A stretch of DNA of 50,105 nucleotides from Rhodocyclaceae bacterium (GCA_006218025.1 VBWA01000026.1:1-50105), one strand, 5' to 3'. Counted from the first letter of the stretch, positions 19,817 to 27,530 are shown. Notes: generated by a model from the letters alone, not told the origin. Made by a program: numbers and translations.

Positions 19817-20339
19817 AGGCCTCGATCTTCTCGAACTGGGCGAGGACGGGCTGTATTTCGACGAGCCCTGTGCGCCGGAAGTCGAGGCGCTGATCGCCCA
19901 GGCCGCCCATCACTACGGCCATGCAACCGCCGAGCAGCACCTGCTGCGCGCCTACTTCCTGGCGCCCGAACAACTGTCGGTGCTGGTCGCGCTGTACCGC
20001 TACTATTTCTACCAGCATCGCCTCGAAGATGCGCTGATCGTCGCCGAGCGCGCGCTCGATGTCACCGCGCGGCGCCTGCACCTGGTCGACGGCTGGCGCA
20101 GCATCGGGCGCGTGGCGCTGGGCGAGGCGGTGATGCGTTCGATGGGCCTGCTGCGCTTTCACCTGCTTGCGCTCAAGGGCTCGGCGGTGATCCTGCTGCG
20201 CCTCGGGCGCGTCGACGAAGCGCGGTTGCGCCTGGCCAAGATCGCCGAAGTCGACGCGCGCGACGCGCTGGGCGCCGCACCACTGCTGGCGGTCATCGCC
20301 GCGCGGCAGCAAGAGCCCGCCGAAGAAATTGCACATTGA
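19803..20339 (+). CDS. TPR-like helical protein of the nif operon
   Basis: 178-residue acidic helical protein. The middle looks like tetratricopeptide units ([41 protein letters not shown], and [20 protein letters not shown]). No catalytic motif is seen. It overlaps cysE by 14 bases and precedes nifW by 14 bases, so it is cotranscribed with nifV-nifM. I believe proteins of this kind recur at this place in nif clusters, but I do not know a named function. A scaffold role in nitrogenase assembly is possible. Confidence 0.8.
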   Translation: MAVAEGLDLLELGEDGLYFDEPCAPEVEALIAQAAHHYGHATAEQHLLRAYFLAPEQLSVLVALYRYYFYQHRLEDALIVAERALDVTARRLHLVDGWRSIGRVALGEAVMRSMGLLRFHLLALKGSAVILLRLGRVDEARLRLAKIAEVDARDALGAAPLLAVIAARQQEPAEEIAH

Positions 20340-20353
20340 AACCGGAGAAAACC

Positions 20354-20668
20354 ATGGGATGCGAAGCCGACAGTTTTGAAGACGACCTTGCCGACCTCGG
20401 CAGCGCCGAGGAATTCCTCGACTATTTCGAGATTCCCTTCGACGCCCGCGTGGTCCAGGTCAACCGCCTGCACATCCTGCAGCGCTACCACGACTACCTG
20501 GCCAAGCAGGAGGCCGGCAAGGCGCCCGAGTATGTCGCCTGGCGCGGCTGGCTGCTGCGCGCCTACGAGGATTTCGTCGGCTCCAGCGCACAGCAGGAAA
20601 AGGTCCTCGCGGTATTCCGCAAGGCCGACGGCTCCTCCTTCATGCCGCTGTCCTCGCTGACGGGTTGA
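20354..20668 (+). CDS. nifW: Nitrogenase-stabilising/protective protein NifW
   Basis: 104 residues. Matches NifW by the DLADLGSAEEFLDYFEIPFD start, VVQVNRLHILQRYHDYL, and the YEDFVGSSAQQEKVLAVF C-terminal segment. NifW binds the MoFe protein and helps its maturation or protects it from oxygen. ATG 20354 follows GGAG at 20344-20347. The stop sits 2 bases before the nifZ start. Confidence 0.95.
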   Translation: MGCEADSFEDDLADLGSAEEFLDYFEIPFDARVVQVNRLHILQRYHDYLAKQEAGKAPEYVAWRGWLLRAYEDFVGSSAQQEKVLAVFRKADGSSFMPLSSLTG

Positions 20669-20670
20669 TC

Positions 20671-21129
20671 ATGCAGCCGCGCTGGGACTACGGCGATGCC
20701 GTGCGCGTGACGCGCAACGTGCGCAACGACGGCACCTTCCCCGGCATCAATACCGGCGAGCTGCTGGTGCGGCGCGGCCGCGTCGGTCACGTGCGCAATG
20801 TCGGCACCTTCCTCCAGGACCAGATCATCTACTCGGTGCATTTCCTCGACGAGGGCCGCGTGGTCGGCTGCCGCGAGGAAGAGCTGATCGGCATCGACGA
20901 GCCCTGGATCGAAAGCCGCTTCGAGGTGCGGCAGAAGGTCCGCGCCGCGCGCGCGCTGGCGATCCGCGGCGAGATCAGGGTGCCGGCCGCCAGCCGCGGC
21001 GAGGTGCTCAACATCGACCGCGACGAGGCCCGCGGCGTGCTCTACCACGTGCATTTCGACTGCCTGGCGGGCAACCCCCTGCTGGTGCCCGAATCCGCAC
21101 TGAGCGAAGCGGAGGCCGAGGATGCCTGA
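20671..21129 (+). CDS. nifZ: Nitrogenase P-cluster assembly protein NifZ
   Basis: 152 residues. NifZ-family: WDYGDAVRVTRNVRNDGTFPG, then RGRVGHVRNVGTFLQDQIIYSVHFL and a second related unit with RGEVLNIDRDEARGVLYHVHFD. NifZ acts in maturation of the second P-cluster of MoFe protein. Overlaps nifM by 8 bases. A shorter NifZ-family paralog lies at 37495-37785. Confidence 0.93.
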   Translation: MQPRWDYGDAVRVTRNVRNDGTFPGINTGELLVRRGRVGHVRNVGTFLQDQIIYSVHFLDEGRVVGCREEELIGIDEPWIESRFEVRQKVRAARALAIRGEIRVPAASRGEVLNIDRDEARGVLYHVHFDCLAGNPLLVPESALSEAEAEDA

Positions 21130-21976
21130 GCCGGCCGGCGTCTACCTGGCGCTCAAGCTCGCCGAGCGGCTCTACCGCAAGCCGCTCGAAGCGCTGGCGG
21201 CCGACGAGCGGCGGCGTGTCGCCAGCGTCGCCGCGCGCCAGCAGGAAATCGAGACCCTGATCCTGAGCACGGCGGAGGCCGGCAGCGTGATCCTGCCCGC
21301 GGCCTCCATCGAGGCCTGCCTGGCGGAAATCCGCGGCCGCTACGCCAGCGAGGATGACTATCAGGCCGACCTCGATCGCATCGGCCTCGACGCCGCGGCG
21401 CTGCGCCTGGCCGTGGAACGCGACATGGTGGTCGAGGCGGTGCTGGAGAAAGTCGGCGCCCGCGCCGCGGCGGTCAGCGACACCGAGGTCGAGATTTTCT
21501 GGTTCATGCACAAGGACCGCTTCCGCCGCGCCGAGACGCGCGTGCTGCGCCACATCCTGATCACCATCAACGAGCAACTGGCGGGCAACGAACGCGAGGC
21601 CGCGCGCAACAAGATCGACGCGATCCGCGAGCGCCTGCTGAAGAACCCCGAGCGCTTCGCCGAGCAGGCGCTCAAGCATTCCGAATGCCCCACCGCGATG
21701 AACGGCGGCCTGCTCGGCAGCGTGCCGCGCGGCCAGCTCTATGCCGAGCTCGAAGCCGCGGCCTTCGCTTTACCCGAGGCGGCGCTGTCGGCGCCGGTCG
21801 AATCCGAACTCGGCTGGCACCTGATCCGCTGCGACGCGATCAACGCGGAACGCCAATCGCAACTCGCCGAAGTGCGCCAGACCATCCGCGAGCACCTCGA
21901 ACAGCAGCGCCGCGGCATGTGCCAGAAATCCTGGATCAATGCGCTGCGCAGGCAGGCGGTGGCACAGTCGGTCTAA
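21122..21976 (+). CDS. nifM: NifM, peptidyl-prolyl isomerase for NifH
   Basis: 284 residues. N-terminal helical part and a C-terminal parvulin-type PPIase domain (about residues 130-255): TRVLRHILITINEQ, FAEQALKHSECPTAMNGGLLGSVPRGQLY, FALPEAALSAPVESELGWHLIRCD. NifM is needed for folding and stability of the Fe protein NifH. Last gene of this nif operon; after it the accessory region begins. Confidence 0.94.
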   Translation: MPEPAGVYLALKLAERLYRKPLEALAADERRRVASVAARQQEIETLILSTAEAGSVILPAASIEACLAEIRGRYASEDDYQADLDRIGLDAAALRLAVERDMVVEAVLEKVGARAAAVSDTEVEIFWFMHKDRFRRAETRVLRHILITINEQLAGNEREAARNKIDAIRERLLKNPERFAEQALKHSECPTAMNGGLLGSVPRGQLYAELEAAAFALPEAALSAPVESELGWHLIRCDAINAERQSQLAEVRQTIREHLEQQRRGMCQKSWINALRRQAVAQSV

Positions 21977-22042
21977 GCTTCGTCGCAGCGCACTATCAGC
22001 GGGGAAGCAGGATGCACTGTCCAGGATGACGCGCAGGGCTCG

Positions 22043-22300
22043 TCAATTGGCCGTGTCCTGCGCCGCGGCGCGAACCTCGCCGACAGCGTCGTCGATCATC
22101 GCTTCCAGCGTTTCGCCCGACATGTCACTGTTGCGGTCCTTGACGACTCGCACCGTGCGGTCGAGCATGCGCCAGCGCACGGCATCCTCGACAAATTTCG
22201 ACAGATCACCCTTTTTCATGCCTTGCGTGTCGAGAAATCCACGCAGGGCAAGATCGGTTTCCGGGGAAACCTCAATGGTCCAGCGAACGGCTTCGGTCAT
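22043..22300 (-). CDS. Ribbon-helix-helix antitoxin-like protein, copy 1
   Basis: 85 residues, RHH/CopG-type, XACb0070-like. Seen: VRWTIEVSPETDLALRGFL (beta strand plus first helix), GMKKGDLSKFVEDAVRWRML (second helix), and a charged C-terminal tail for toxin binding. No PIN or other toxin gene follows on the minus strand before nifM, so it is probably orphan. A diverged, truncated second copy lies at 23608-23820; the two blocks form direct repeats of about 300 bases. Confidence 0.78.
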   Translation of the reverse strand: MTEAVRWTIEVSPETDLALRGFLDTQGMKKGDLSKFVEDAVRWRMLDRTVRVVKDRNSDMSGETLEAMIDDAVGEVRAAAQDTAN

Positions 22301-22370
22301 GGCTTGTCTTCATAAGCGTCCATGTGCATAACCGAATCATGACACCCGGCGACGCAGGATTCAACGCCGG
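22061..22370. repeat. Direct repeat, left copy (RHH gene block)
   Basis: Roughly 300 bases covering the RHH gene and its upstream region recur, diverged but easily aligned, at about 23580-23890 in the same orientation. Both upstream parts share the string CACCCGGCGACGCAGGATTC. Together they bracket mqsRA and the CcdA-like gene. Confidence 0.75.
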
Positions 22371-22454
22371 AACCCGCCTTTGAGCGGCAGGTGTTCCGCT
22401 GATACCGGATTGTCGGAAGATCGTCGAAACTCCGAATATCGAGCTTGCACGAGC

Positions 22455-22469
22455 TAACCTTATGGGTTA
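22455..22469. promoter_or_regulatory. mqsRA operator palindrome
   Basis: TAACCTTATGGGTTA, arms TAACC/GGTTA around 5 bases, 11 bases before mqsR. It matches the known MqsA operator form AACC(T)-spacer-(A)GGTT, so autorepression by MqsA is expected. Confidence 0.75.
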
Positions 22470-22480
22470 ATGTGGCGGGA

Positions 22481-22786
22481 ATGGAAAAGCGCAAGCCGCA
22501 TTACGATTTAGCCACCGTGAAGCTGGCCGTGCGACAGCGCGGCGCCGACGCTTTTACTGCTACCGCCTTGGTGGGTGCACAGGCCATGGGCCTGGATTCT
22601 GCAAGCGCGGTTGACGTGGTGTGTGCGATGACGCGCGCCGATTTCTACAAGAGCATGACGACTCATGCAGCAAGCCAGGTGTGGCAGGACGTTTATCACT
22701 GCGCTGCACCGAACGGCAAGGTGGCCTATGTCAAGGTGACGTTGCGGGTGGATGGTTCGATTGTGATTCAATTCAAGGAGAAATGA
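22481..22786 (+). CDS. mqsR: MqsR toxin, mRNA interferase
   Basis: 101 residues. Toxin that cleaves mRNA at GCU sites outside the ribosome. Matches E. coli MqsR across its length: MEKRKPHYDL start, MGLDSASAVDVVCAMTRADFYKSMTTH, WQDVYHCAAPNGKVAYVKVT, and the IVIQFKEK end. The FYKSMTT Lys and WQDVY Gln/Tyr correspond to catalytic positions of the family. ATG 22481 gives the family length. Followed after 1 base by mqsA, toxin-first order as in E. coli. Confidence 0.95.
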   Translation: MEKRKPHYDLATVKLAVRQRGADAFTATALVGAQAMGLDSASAVDVVCAMTRADFYKSMTTHAASQVWQDVYHCAAPNGKVAYVKVTLRVDGSIVIQFKEK

Positions 22787-22787
22787 G

Positions 22788-23186
22788 ATGCCTCGTGAAT
22801 GCCTGAACTGCGGCCAGGGAATTCTGCGGCATGCCGTCAAGGATGTGCCGTATGAATACAAAGGCCACGCAACTGTGGTGCCGAAGATTGCCGGTTGGCA
22901 TTGCCCTCATTGTCACGAGGTTGAATTCGACGCGGGAGAAGGCAAGCGGTTCGCCGGCGCCATCAAACGCATTGCGGCCGAGATCGACGCCAAGGAGTCG
23001 GCCGAACTGGCGCGAATCCGCAAGAAGTTGAAACTGACCCAACTCGAAGCAGCGCGCATCACCGGCGGCGGTCCGAATGCTTTCTCCCGGTATGAGAGGG
23101 GCAAGGCCCGTCCGTTACCAGCGGTGACAAATCTGTTTCGGCTTCTCGATCGGCACCCGGAACTGCTGAACGAATTGCAGAACTGA
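22788..23186 (+). CDS. mqsA: MqsA antitoxin
   Basis: 132 residues. N-terminal zinc domain with Cys5, Cys8, Cys39 and Cys42 (ECLNCGQ, WHCPHCHE) binds MqsR; C-terminal HTH-XRE domain (LKLTQLEAARITGGGPNAFSRYERGK) binds the operator at 22455-22469. The RBS AAGGAG lies in the end of mqsR. Complete and apparently functional. Confidence 0.95.
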   Translation: MPRECLNCGQGILRHAVKDVPYEYKGHATVVPKIAGWHCPHCHEVEFDAGEGKRFAGAIKRIAAEIDAKESAELARIRKKLKLTQLEAARITGGGPNAFSRYERGKARPLPAVTNLFRLLDRHPELLNELQN

Positions 23187-23192
23187 TCCCAC

Positions 23193-23414
23193 ATGCGCCC
23201 GGCAAATCAGGCCCTGAATGAAGACATGGTGGTTCAGGTACGCGGCCTGACCGACAAGCTCTCCGGCGTGGTCGAGTCCCTGCCAGCCGACCATGTCGAG
23301 CCCGAACGCCGGCAGCGTCTTGCCAAGTCAGCCACAGTGGCGGCGACCGTCTCGCTGTGGAACGCCTTCAACGCCAGGCACCGATCATTCGCGGACGAGT
23401 ATTCATCCCTTTGA
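23193..23414 (+). CDS. CcdA-like antitoxin, no toxin partner
   Basis: 73 residues. The C-terminal WNAFNARHRSFADEYSSL resembles the flexible toxin-binding tail of CcdA antitoxins, and VRGLTDKLSGVVESL resembles the second part of their RHH domain. It starts 6 bases after mqsA. No CcdB-like gene follows; 23415-23590 shows nothing I can support. Probably a remnant or an orphan antidote. Confidence 0.6.
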   Translation: MRPANQALNEDMVVQVRGLTDKLSGVVESLPADHVEPERRQRLAKSATVAATVSLWNAFNARHRSFADEYSSL

Positions 23415-23586
23415 ACCAACGCGATCTCTCAATCCGAGGTGCATTGGGAATGGCGAAATGTCTCTGACCCATTTGACCCTTGGATGCGACGCGCCACCAG
23501 CGACGTACGAGCCAGTGTAAACAGTGGAGTCAGTGTGATTCGACTTTCGGAGTACTCGACAGCTGGTGCGATCCAGTCTCCCGAAC

Positions 23587-23820
23587 AGCGCGAATCTCGG
23601 CGACGGCTTAGTCGATCATTGCTTCCAGCGTTTCGCCCGACATGTCACTGTTGCGGTCCTTGACGACTTGCACCGTGCAGTCGAGCATGCGCCAACACAC
23701 GGCATCCTCGACGAATTTCGACAGGCCGCCCTTTTTCATGCCTTGCGCGCCCAGAAATCCACGCAGGGAGCGATCGATCTCCGGGGAAACCTCGATGGTC
23801 CAGCGGACGGCTTCGGTCAT
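23587..23820 (-). pseudogene. Ribbon-helix-helix gene, copy 2, truncated by nonsense codon
   Basis: Diverged copy of the gene at 22043-22300. The reading frame runs from 23820 (VRWTIEVSPEIDRSLRGFL, GMKKGGLSKFVEDAVCWRML) to a TAA at 23608-23610, where copy 1 continues with DAVGEVRAA. The sequence past the stop still aligns (AVAEIRA), so this is a nonsense mutation, not a different end. Right copy of the direct repeat (about 23580-23890). The loss of residues in the toxin-binding tail suggests a decayed gene. Confidence 0.7.
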
Positions 23821-23952
23821 GGTTTGTCCTCGTAAGCGTCAATGCATGTCCAAACCGTAGCACCCGGCGACGCAGGATTCAATGCTGGAAGCAGCGCCTG
23901 ACCAGGGTGGATTTCGGGGTGGCGGGCTGAAGACCGCCGACATCGACGCGGG

Positions 23953-24270
23953 CTACGGCGCCTTGGTGCCCAGCTCCCGCTCCGCATAACCCGCCTCACG
24001 CTGGCTGCGTATGGCAAGAACGAATACGGTATCGATTTCGGCAATGTAGCGATACAGGGCGATGTAACCATGCGACCGCCGGCCGATCACCAGTTCGCGC
24101 TTGCCCTTGGCAACAGGGCGGCCGATCCTCCGGTTGTGTTCCAGCACGTCGAACGCATTCACAATTTCCCGAATCCGCAATTCGGGGTTTTCGACCTCGG
24201 AGTCGGCGAGGTGATCGAGGATGCGATCAAAATCTTCCCGCAGCTCGGGCGCCAACTCGATGCGCGACAT
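23953..24270 (-). CDS. RelE/ParE-family toxin
   Basis: 105 residues. ParE/RelE fold: RIELAPELREDFDRILDHLAD at the N terminus, the LEHNRRIGRPVAKGKRELVIG central segment, and YIALYRYIAEIDTVFVLAIRSQRE towards the end, all characteristic of ParE-type toxins (gyrase poisons or relatives). ATG 24270 begins 1 base after the stop of the upstream RHH antitoxin, a typical antitoxin-toxin arrangement. Confidence 0.9.
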   Translation of the reverse strand: MSRIELAPELREDFDRILDHLADSEVENPELRIREIVNAFDVLEHNRRIGRPVAKGKRELVIGRRSHGYIALYRYIAEIDTVFVLAIRSQREAGYAERELGTKAP

Positions 24271-24271
24271 T

Positions 24272-24556
24272 TCAGCGCGCCAGCTTGCGGGCTGGCGGAC
24301 GCTTGACGGACTTGCCGGCCAGGCGCTGCTCCAGATAGACGCGCATTTCGTTCCAGGAAATCGATTTGCCCGAATCGACGATGCGGGCATAGCGCTCCTC
24401 TGCCACCGAATCGAAATCGGCGCGAAGTTCGGCCTGTTCAGCCTTTTCCGCAATCGCCTCCAGCATGAAGCCGTGCGCCGTCGTGCCGGAACGCTTCGCC
24501 GCCGCCGCGACGCGGGCCTTGAGGGCTTCCGGCATGCGTATGGTTGTCGTGCTCAC
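24272..24556 (-). CDS. RHH antitoxin paired with the ParE-like toxin
   Basis: 94 residues. STTTIRMPEALKARVAAAAKRSGTTAHGFMLEAI is a classical RHH DNA-binding domain, given here in pieces: TTTIRMPE, RVAAAAKRSG, AHGFMLEAI. The C-terminal part (EERYARIVDSGKSISWNEMRVYLEQRLAG) binds toxin. GTG 24556 is preferred, with GGAG 8 bases upstream on the minus strand; an upstream ATG at 24619 would add a non-family N terminus. Confidence 0.87.
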   Translation of the reverse strand: MSTTTIRMPEALKARVAAAAKRSGTTAHGFMLEAIAEKAEQAELRADFDSVAEERYARIVDSGKSISWNEMRVYLEQRLAGKSVKRPPARKLAR

Positions 24557-24890
24557 GGGTGCTCCGTCATGGTTTGAGATACGCGCAGACTGTAGCACAT
24601 CAGTGTCACTTCTCGCCATCCTGGGATTGCCTTTACCGGCAGGCGCTTCAACCTGCTTGGTGGGTATCGACCAGGAGCCGCCATTGGATGACGATCCTCA
24701 TAGCAGTCATTCAGCATGGAGTAGTATGCGTGCTGGAATTTTCTCTATGCAGGGTTTGAGGGAGATTTTAGTGACCGCAATAACCAGTTCACTTGCCAAA
24801 TCCATTGATCGAAATGGAATTTGTTTGACGTGTATTCCTGGTTATGCAGTACGCGGTCCGCGAAACCCTGCAGATTTGCTGTCCATTTCG
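24557..24890. other. Gene-free flank left of the integron cassettes
   Basis: Lower GC than the surrounding chromosome. I find no convincing gene, no attI-like site and no integrase remnant. It ends at the G (24890) where the first cassette is inserted. The first part holds the promoter region of the ParE/RHH pair. Confidence 0.5.
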
Positions 24891-25798
24891 TTAGCCTTCA
24901 TATGAGTCCGCACCATGCCTGAGATACCGAAGAGACTCGCCCCAACGCGTGAAACACTGAGAGAGCTCTATTTGAAGTCCGGCAATCGCTGCGCATTTCC
25001 GGGGTGCAAGAAGGCTCTGTTCAATGCCAAGGGCGTCTTTGTTGGACAGATTTGCCACATTGAGGGAGCCGAACCTGGCGGTGAACGTTTTAACAAGCAT
25101 CAAACAAACGAGCAGCGACGACATCCTTCTAATTTGGTGCTGATGTGTTATGACCATCACGTAGAAACGGACGATGTTTCTACGTTTTCCGTAGATCGCA
25201 TGAAACGCATCAAGGAAGAACACGAGAAGCTGTTCTCCGATGTCGTTGGTTCAATGCTAAAGACCATAACAGACCACACGACACTGACAGAACCGCTCTT
25301 TGCGAAGAACCTCAAAAAACTTGATCGGGTGCTCGGTTGGGAAAATTCCGATGAGGAACTGTCGGATGTCTTGAAAGAACTGAAGCCAGTGACAACCAAG
25401 CTCGCGAAGGTACCCATCCCGACAAGGGAGCTATTCCTAGTTCTGGTAAATCGCGGAAAGAAGGGACGGTTTTCAGCCGCTCTGGAAGCTTCAGTTTCTG
25501 AAGTGCAACAGGCAACCAACCTCGCGTCGGGTGAATTGAGAGAATGCTTTTCCATCCTGGACGATCACGGGTTCACATATGACAACGACACCAATGACTT
25601 TGGTGTCCAAATGGTTGGTATAGCATCACCATCTTCTGGGTGGCCTCTGTGGGCAGATATCAAGCTATTCTGCAAGAAGGAGAAGATCGATCTGTCTCAA
25701 ATCATCATCAACCTCGACTTTTCGGTGCTTGATGAAGGCTAACCCTTCGTTGCAGGGGACGCTCCGTCTAGTGGCGGCGCGTCCCCTGAACTCGAACA
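24891..25798 (+). mobile_element. Integron gene cassette 1 (HNH gene + attC)
   Basis: Starts with TTAGCC right after a G (24890) and ends inside an attC site at 25798. The cassette's attC R'' box is GGCTAAC, the exact reverse complement of the G+TTAGCC boundary, as required for a real cassette. One gene, starting 24 bases after the boundary and ending in the attC. No integrase is present in the window. Confidence 0.82.
24915..25742 (+). CDS. HNH-nuclease-like protein in an integron cassette
   Basis: 275 residues. N-terminal zinc/HNH module: Cys26-Cys31 (NRCAFPGCKK), His48 in QICHIEGAEPGGERFN, then Asn73, Cys78 and His81-His82 (PSNLVLMCYDHHVETDD). Together this resembles the HNH motif of nucleases. 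The C-terminal 150 residues are of unknown type, with a possible winged-helix part (VSEVQQATNLASGELRECFSILDDHGF). Codon use is more AT-rich than the chromosome. The stop codon overlaps the attC R'' box. A role in defence is plausible from the neighbouring RT cassette but not shown. Confidence 0.85.
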   Translation: MPEIPKRLAPTRETLRELYLKSGNRCAFPGCKKALFNAKGVFVGQICHIEGAEPGGERFNKHQTNEQRRHPSNLVLMCYDHHVETDDVSTFSVDRMKRIKEEHEKLFSDVVGSMLKTITDHTTLTEPLFAKNLKKLDRVLGWENSDEELSDVLKELKPVTTKLAKVPIPTRELFLVLVNRGKKGRFSAALEASVSEVQQATNLASGELRECFSILDDHGFTYDNDTNDFGVQMVGIASPSSGWPLWADIKLFCKKEKIDLSQIIINLDFSVLDEG

Positions 25799-25804
25799 TT
25801 AGAA
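25737..25804 (+). mobile_element. attC: attC recombination site 1
   Basis: 68 bases. R'' GGCTAAC (25737-25743), stem CAGGGGACGC (25753-25762) paired with GCGTCCCCTG (25779-25788), then AACTCGAA and R' ATTAGAA (25798-25804). Layout and flanking bases (TTCGTT, AACTC) are very like the aadA-type attC. The R' first base is A where G is expected, a possible inactivating change. Confidence 0.85.
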
Positions 25805-27410
25805 GTCATCTCATCACGCCATGGCCATAATCAAAGAAGATTCACTCGAGTTTGCTCGGGAACACATCAGCAGGTACTACGATTCAGACTTCTTTCCGAA
25901 GCCAATCGAGTATGAGGCTCTGTGGCATCAGTGGGCCGAGGTTAAGGCTGAACTGATGTCAAAGAACGTTGGCAAGCTCTGGGTGACATCTCCACGCGCC
26001 ATGACCATTGCCAAGCCTAGAGGCGGGTTCCGAGTTGTTCACCAACTTGAACCCATTGACTCCGTTATCTACACAGCGCTGGCTTGCGAAATTGCTACAG
26101 ATGTAGAAGCTGCCCGCATGCCCAGTGCCGAGCACATTGCATGCTCGTATCGCCTCGCCGTATCTGATGGGAGTTTTTTTGCGGGTGGGTCTGGATGGAG
26201 TGATTTTGGCCAGAAGACAGAGAGCCTCGCTGATACGTATGAAAATGTGCTCGTTACCGATATCACCGATTTCTATAACCAGATTTATCTGCACCGGCTA
26301 AACAACGCCATTGAACTATCAAATTCAAATCTAAAGCCACTCGCCGATGACATTGAGAACTTCCTCGCCACGCTAAACAACAAAGCATCTCAAGGTGTGC
26401 CGGTTGGCCCAGCCGCAAGCATAGTCATGGCTGAGGCAGTGTTAATCGACGTTGACAGCTTCATCAAAGATCAGGGCGTGCACCACACCCGTTATGTGGA
26501 CGACTTCCGTATCTTCTCCAATTCCGTCAGAGAGCTATACAGCGTTTTGGAAAAGCTCACTCTGTACCTCTATGAAAATCATCGATTAACTGTTTCGTCA
26601 GAAAAAACGTTTGTTATGAACGCAAAGGAGTTTGTTCAAAATCACCTGCATAACAACTACGCAGAGGAAAGGATCCAACTTCTAGAAACGTTGGAGGTCT
26701 TCAATCCCTACACGAACGAGATTGAAGAAATTGAAGTCGAGGTAGAAGATGAGGATGCTTTGCGCCAAGCTCAGTTAGTTGCCGCAGTCGAGAAGGTAAT
26801 TACCTATGAGCACCTTGACCTTGGTCTGGCGAGAAGCGTAATTCGCGCTGCCCGTCGCCACTCGATTCCTGATCTAGCCCACCACATTCTTGTGAATTTT
26901 GATTTCTTTGCTCCCGCTGTAAATGATGTGGCCTTGTACCTCCACGAAGTAACAGACGATTATTTGGCCGAAAAGTTAACCTCTGAAATTGAAGTGATCA
27001 TCTCATCGCCATCGATCGATAGCCAAATTTGCCGTTTCTGGATTGAATGGTATATCGCAGCAACATGCTGCGCTACTGAAGTCCGAAAAGCTTCATGCTT
27101 TTGTGTTTGGGGGACCGAACATAGAGAATCAAGCGCTCGCCGCGATTACCACTAAGAATGTTGCATGGGTACGAAACCACAAGGCAACTGTGTACAACCT
27201 TGGCGGGTGGGCACGTAGGGCAGTGCTGAATTCCTCTCGAGTGCTTCCAAGCGATGAACGCACCCACTGGCTCAAGATGTTTATCAACAACTCCCCGGTG
27301 CTACTGGATCGATGGGTGGCTCGCTGGGTCCAACAGACAGCATGACTTCTAACTCTTCGCTCCAAGAGGCGCTGCGCGATAAAACCGCGCAGCGCCCCTG
27401 AACTCGAACG
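25799..27410 (+). mobile_element. Integron gene cassette 2 (reverse transcriptase + attC)
   Basis: Begins TTAGAAG at 25799 and ends at the G of attC2 (27410). The attC2 R'' region is CTTCTAA, the exact reverse complement of the cassette start, which fixes the boundaries. 1612 bases, large for a cassette, with one gene that begins 22 bases in. Confidence 0.82.
25821..27345 (+). CDS. Abi/UG-type reverse transcriptase, frameshifted
   Basis: Reverse transcriptase with motif A in LVTDITDFYNQIY (Asp147), motif B QGVPVGP (191-197) and catalytic YVDD (225-228). No maturase or HNH domain, so not a group II intron protein. A helical C-terminal region follows, as in Abi-like and UG (DRT) defence RTs. 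The frame from 25821 ends at 27155, but homologous-looking sequence continues in the +1 frame from about 27050 to 27345 (QQHAALLKSEKLHAFVFGG, then LGGWARRAVLNSSRVLPSDE). One extra base near 27050-27060 explains this; joined length is about 507 residues. The +1 stop abuts the attC, as cassette genes do. Either a recent mutation, a sequencing error or programmed shifting. Exact UG class not determined. Confidence 0.87.
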
Positions 27411-27416
27411 TTCCTG
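27347..27416 (+). mobile_element. attC: attC recombination site 2
   Basis: 70 bases. R'' TTCTAAC (27347-27353), perfect 11-base stem GGCGCTGCGCG (27368-27378) with CGCGCAGCGCC (27386-27396), loop ATAAAAC, then CCTGAACTCGAAC as in attC1 and R' GTTCCTG (27410-27416). The bases after the G belong to the flank beyond the array. Confidence 0.83.
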
Positions 27417-27530
27417 AGCGTCCGCATTTCCCATGCTGGTCACTTCCGCTCAGGGTAGAAACTGCCCTACAACTACCAAACGTCACGAGTCCAGGACTCA
27501 AGTAACGATTCGCCCTTGACCGAAGCCTCC

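Noticed and set aside
23415-23600. Short open frames between the CcdA-like gene and RHH copy 2
   Set aside because: No ribosome-binding sites, no family features, inconsistent codon use.
25821-27345. Reverse transcriptase as part of a group II intron or retron
   Set aside because: No maturase or endonuclease domain, no domain V-like RNA end, no msr/msd-like inverted structure; the flanks are attC sites.
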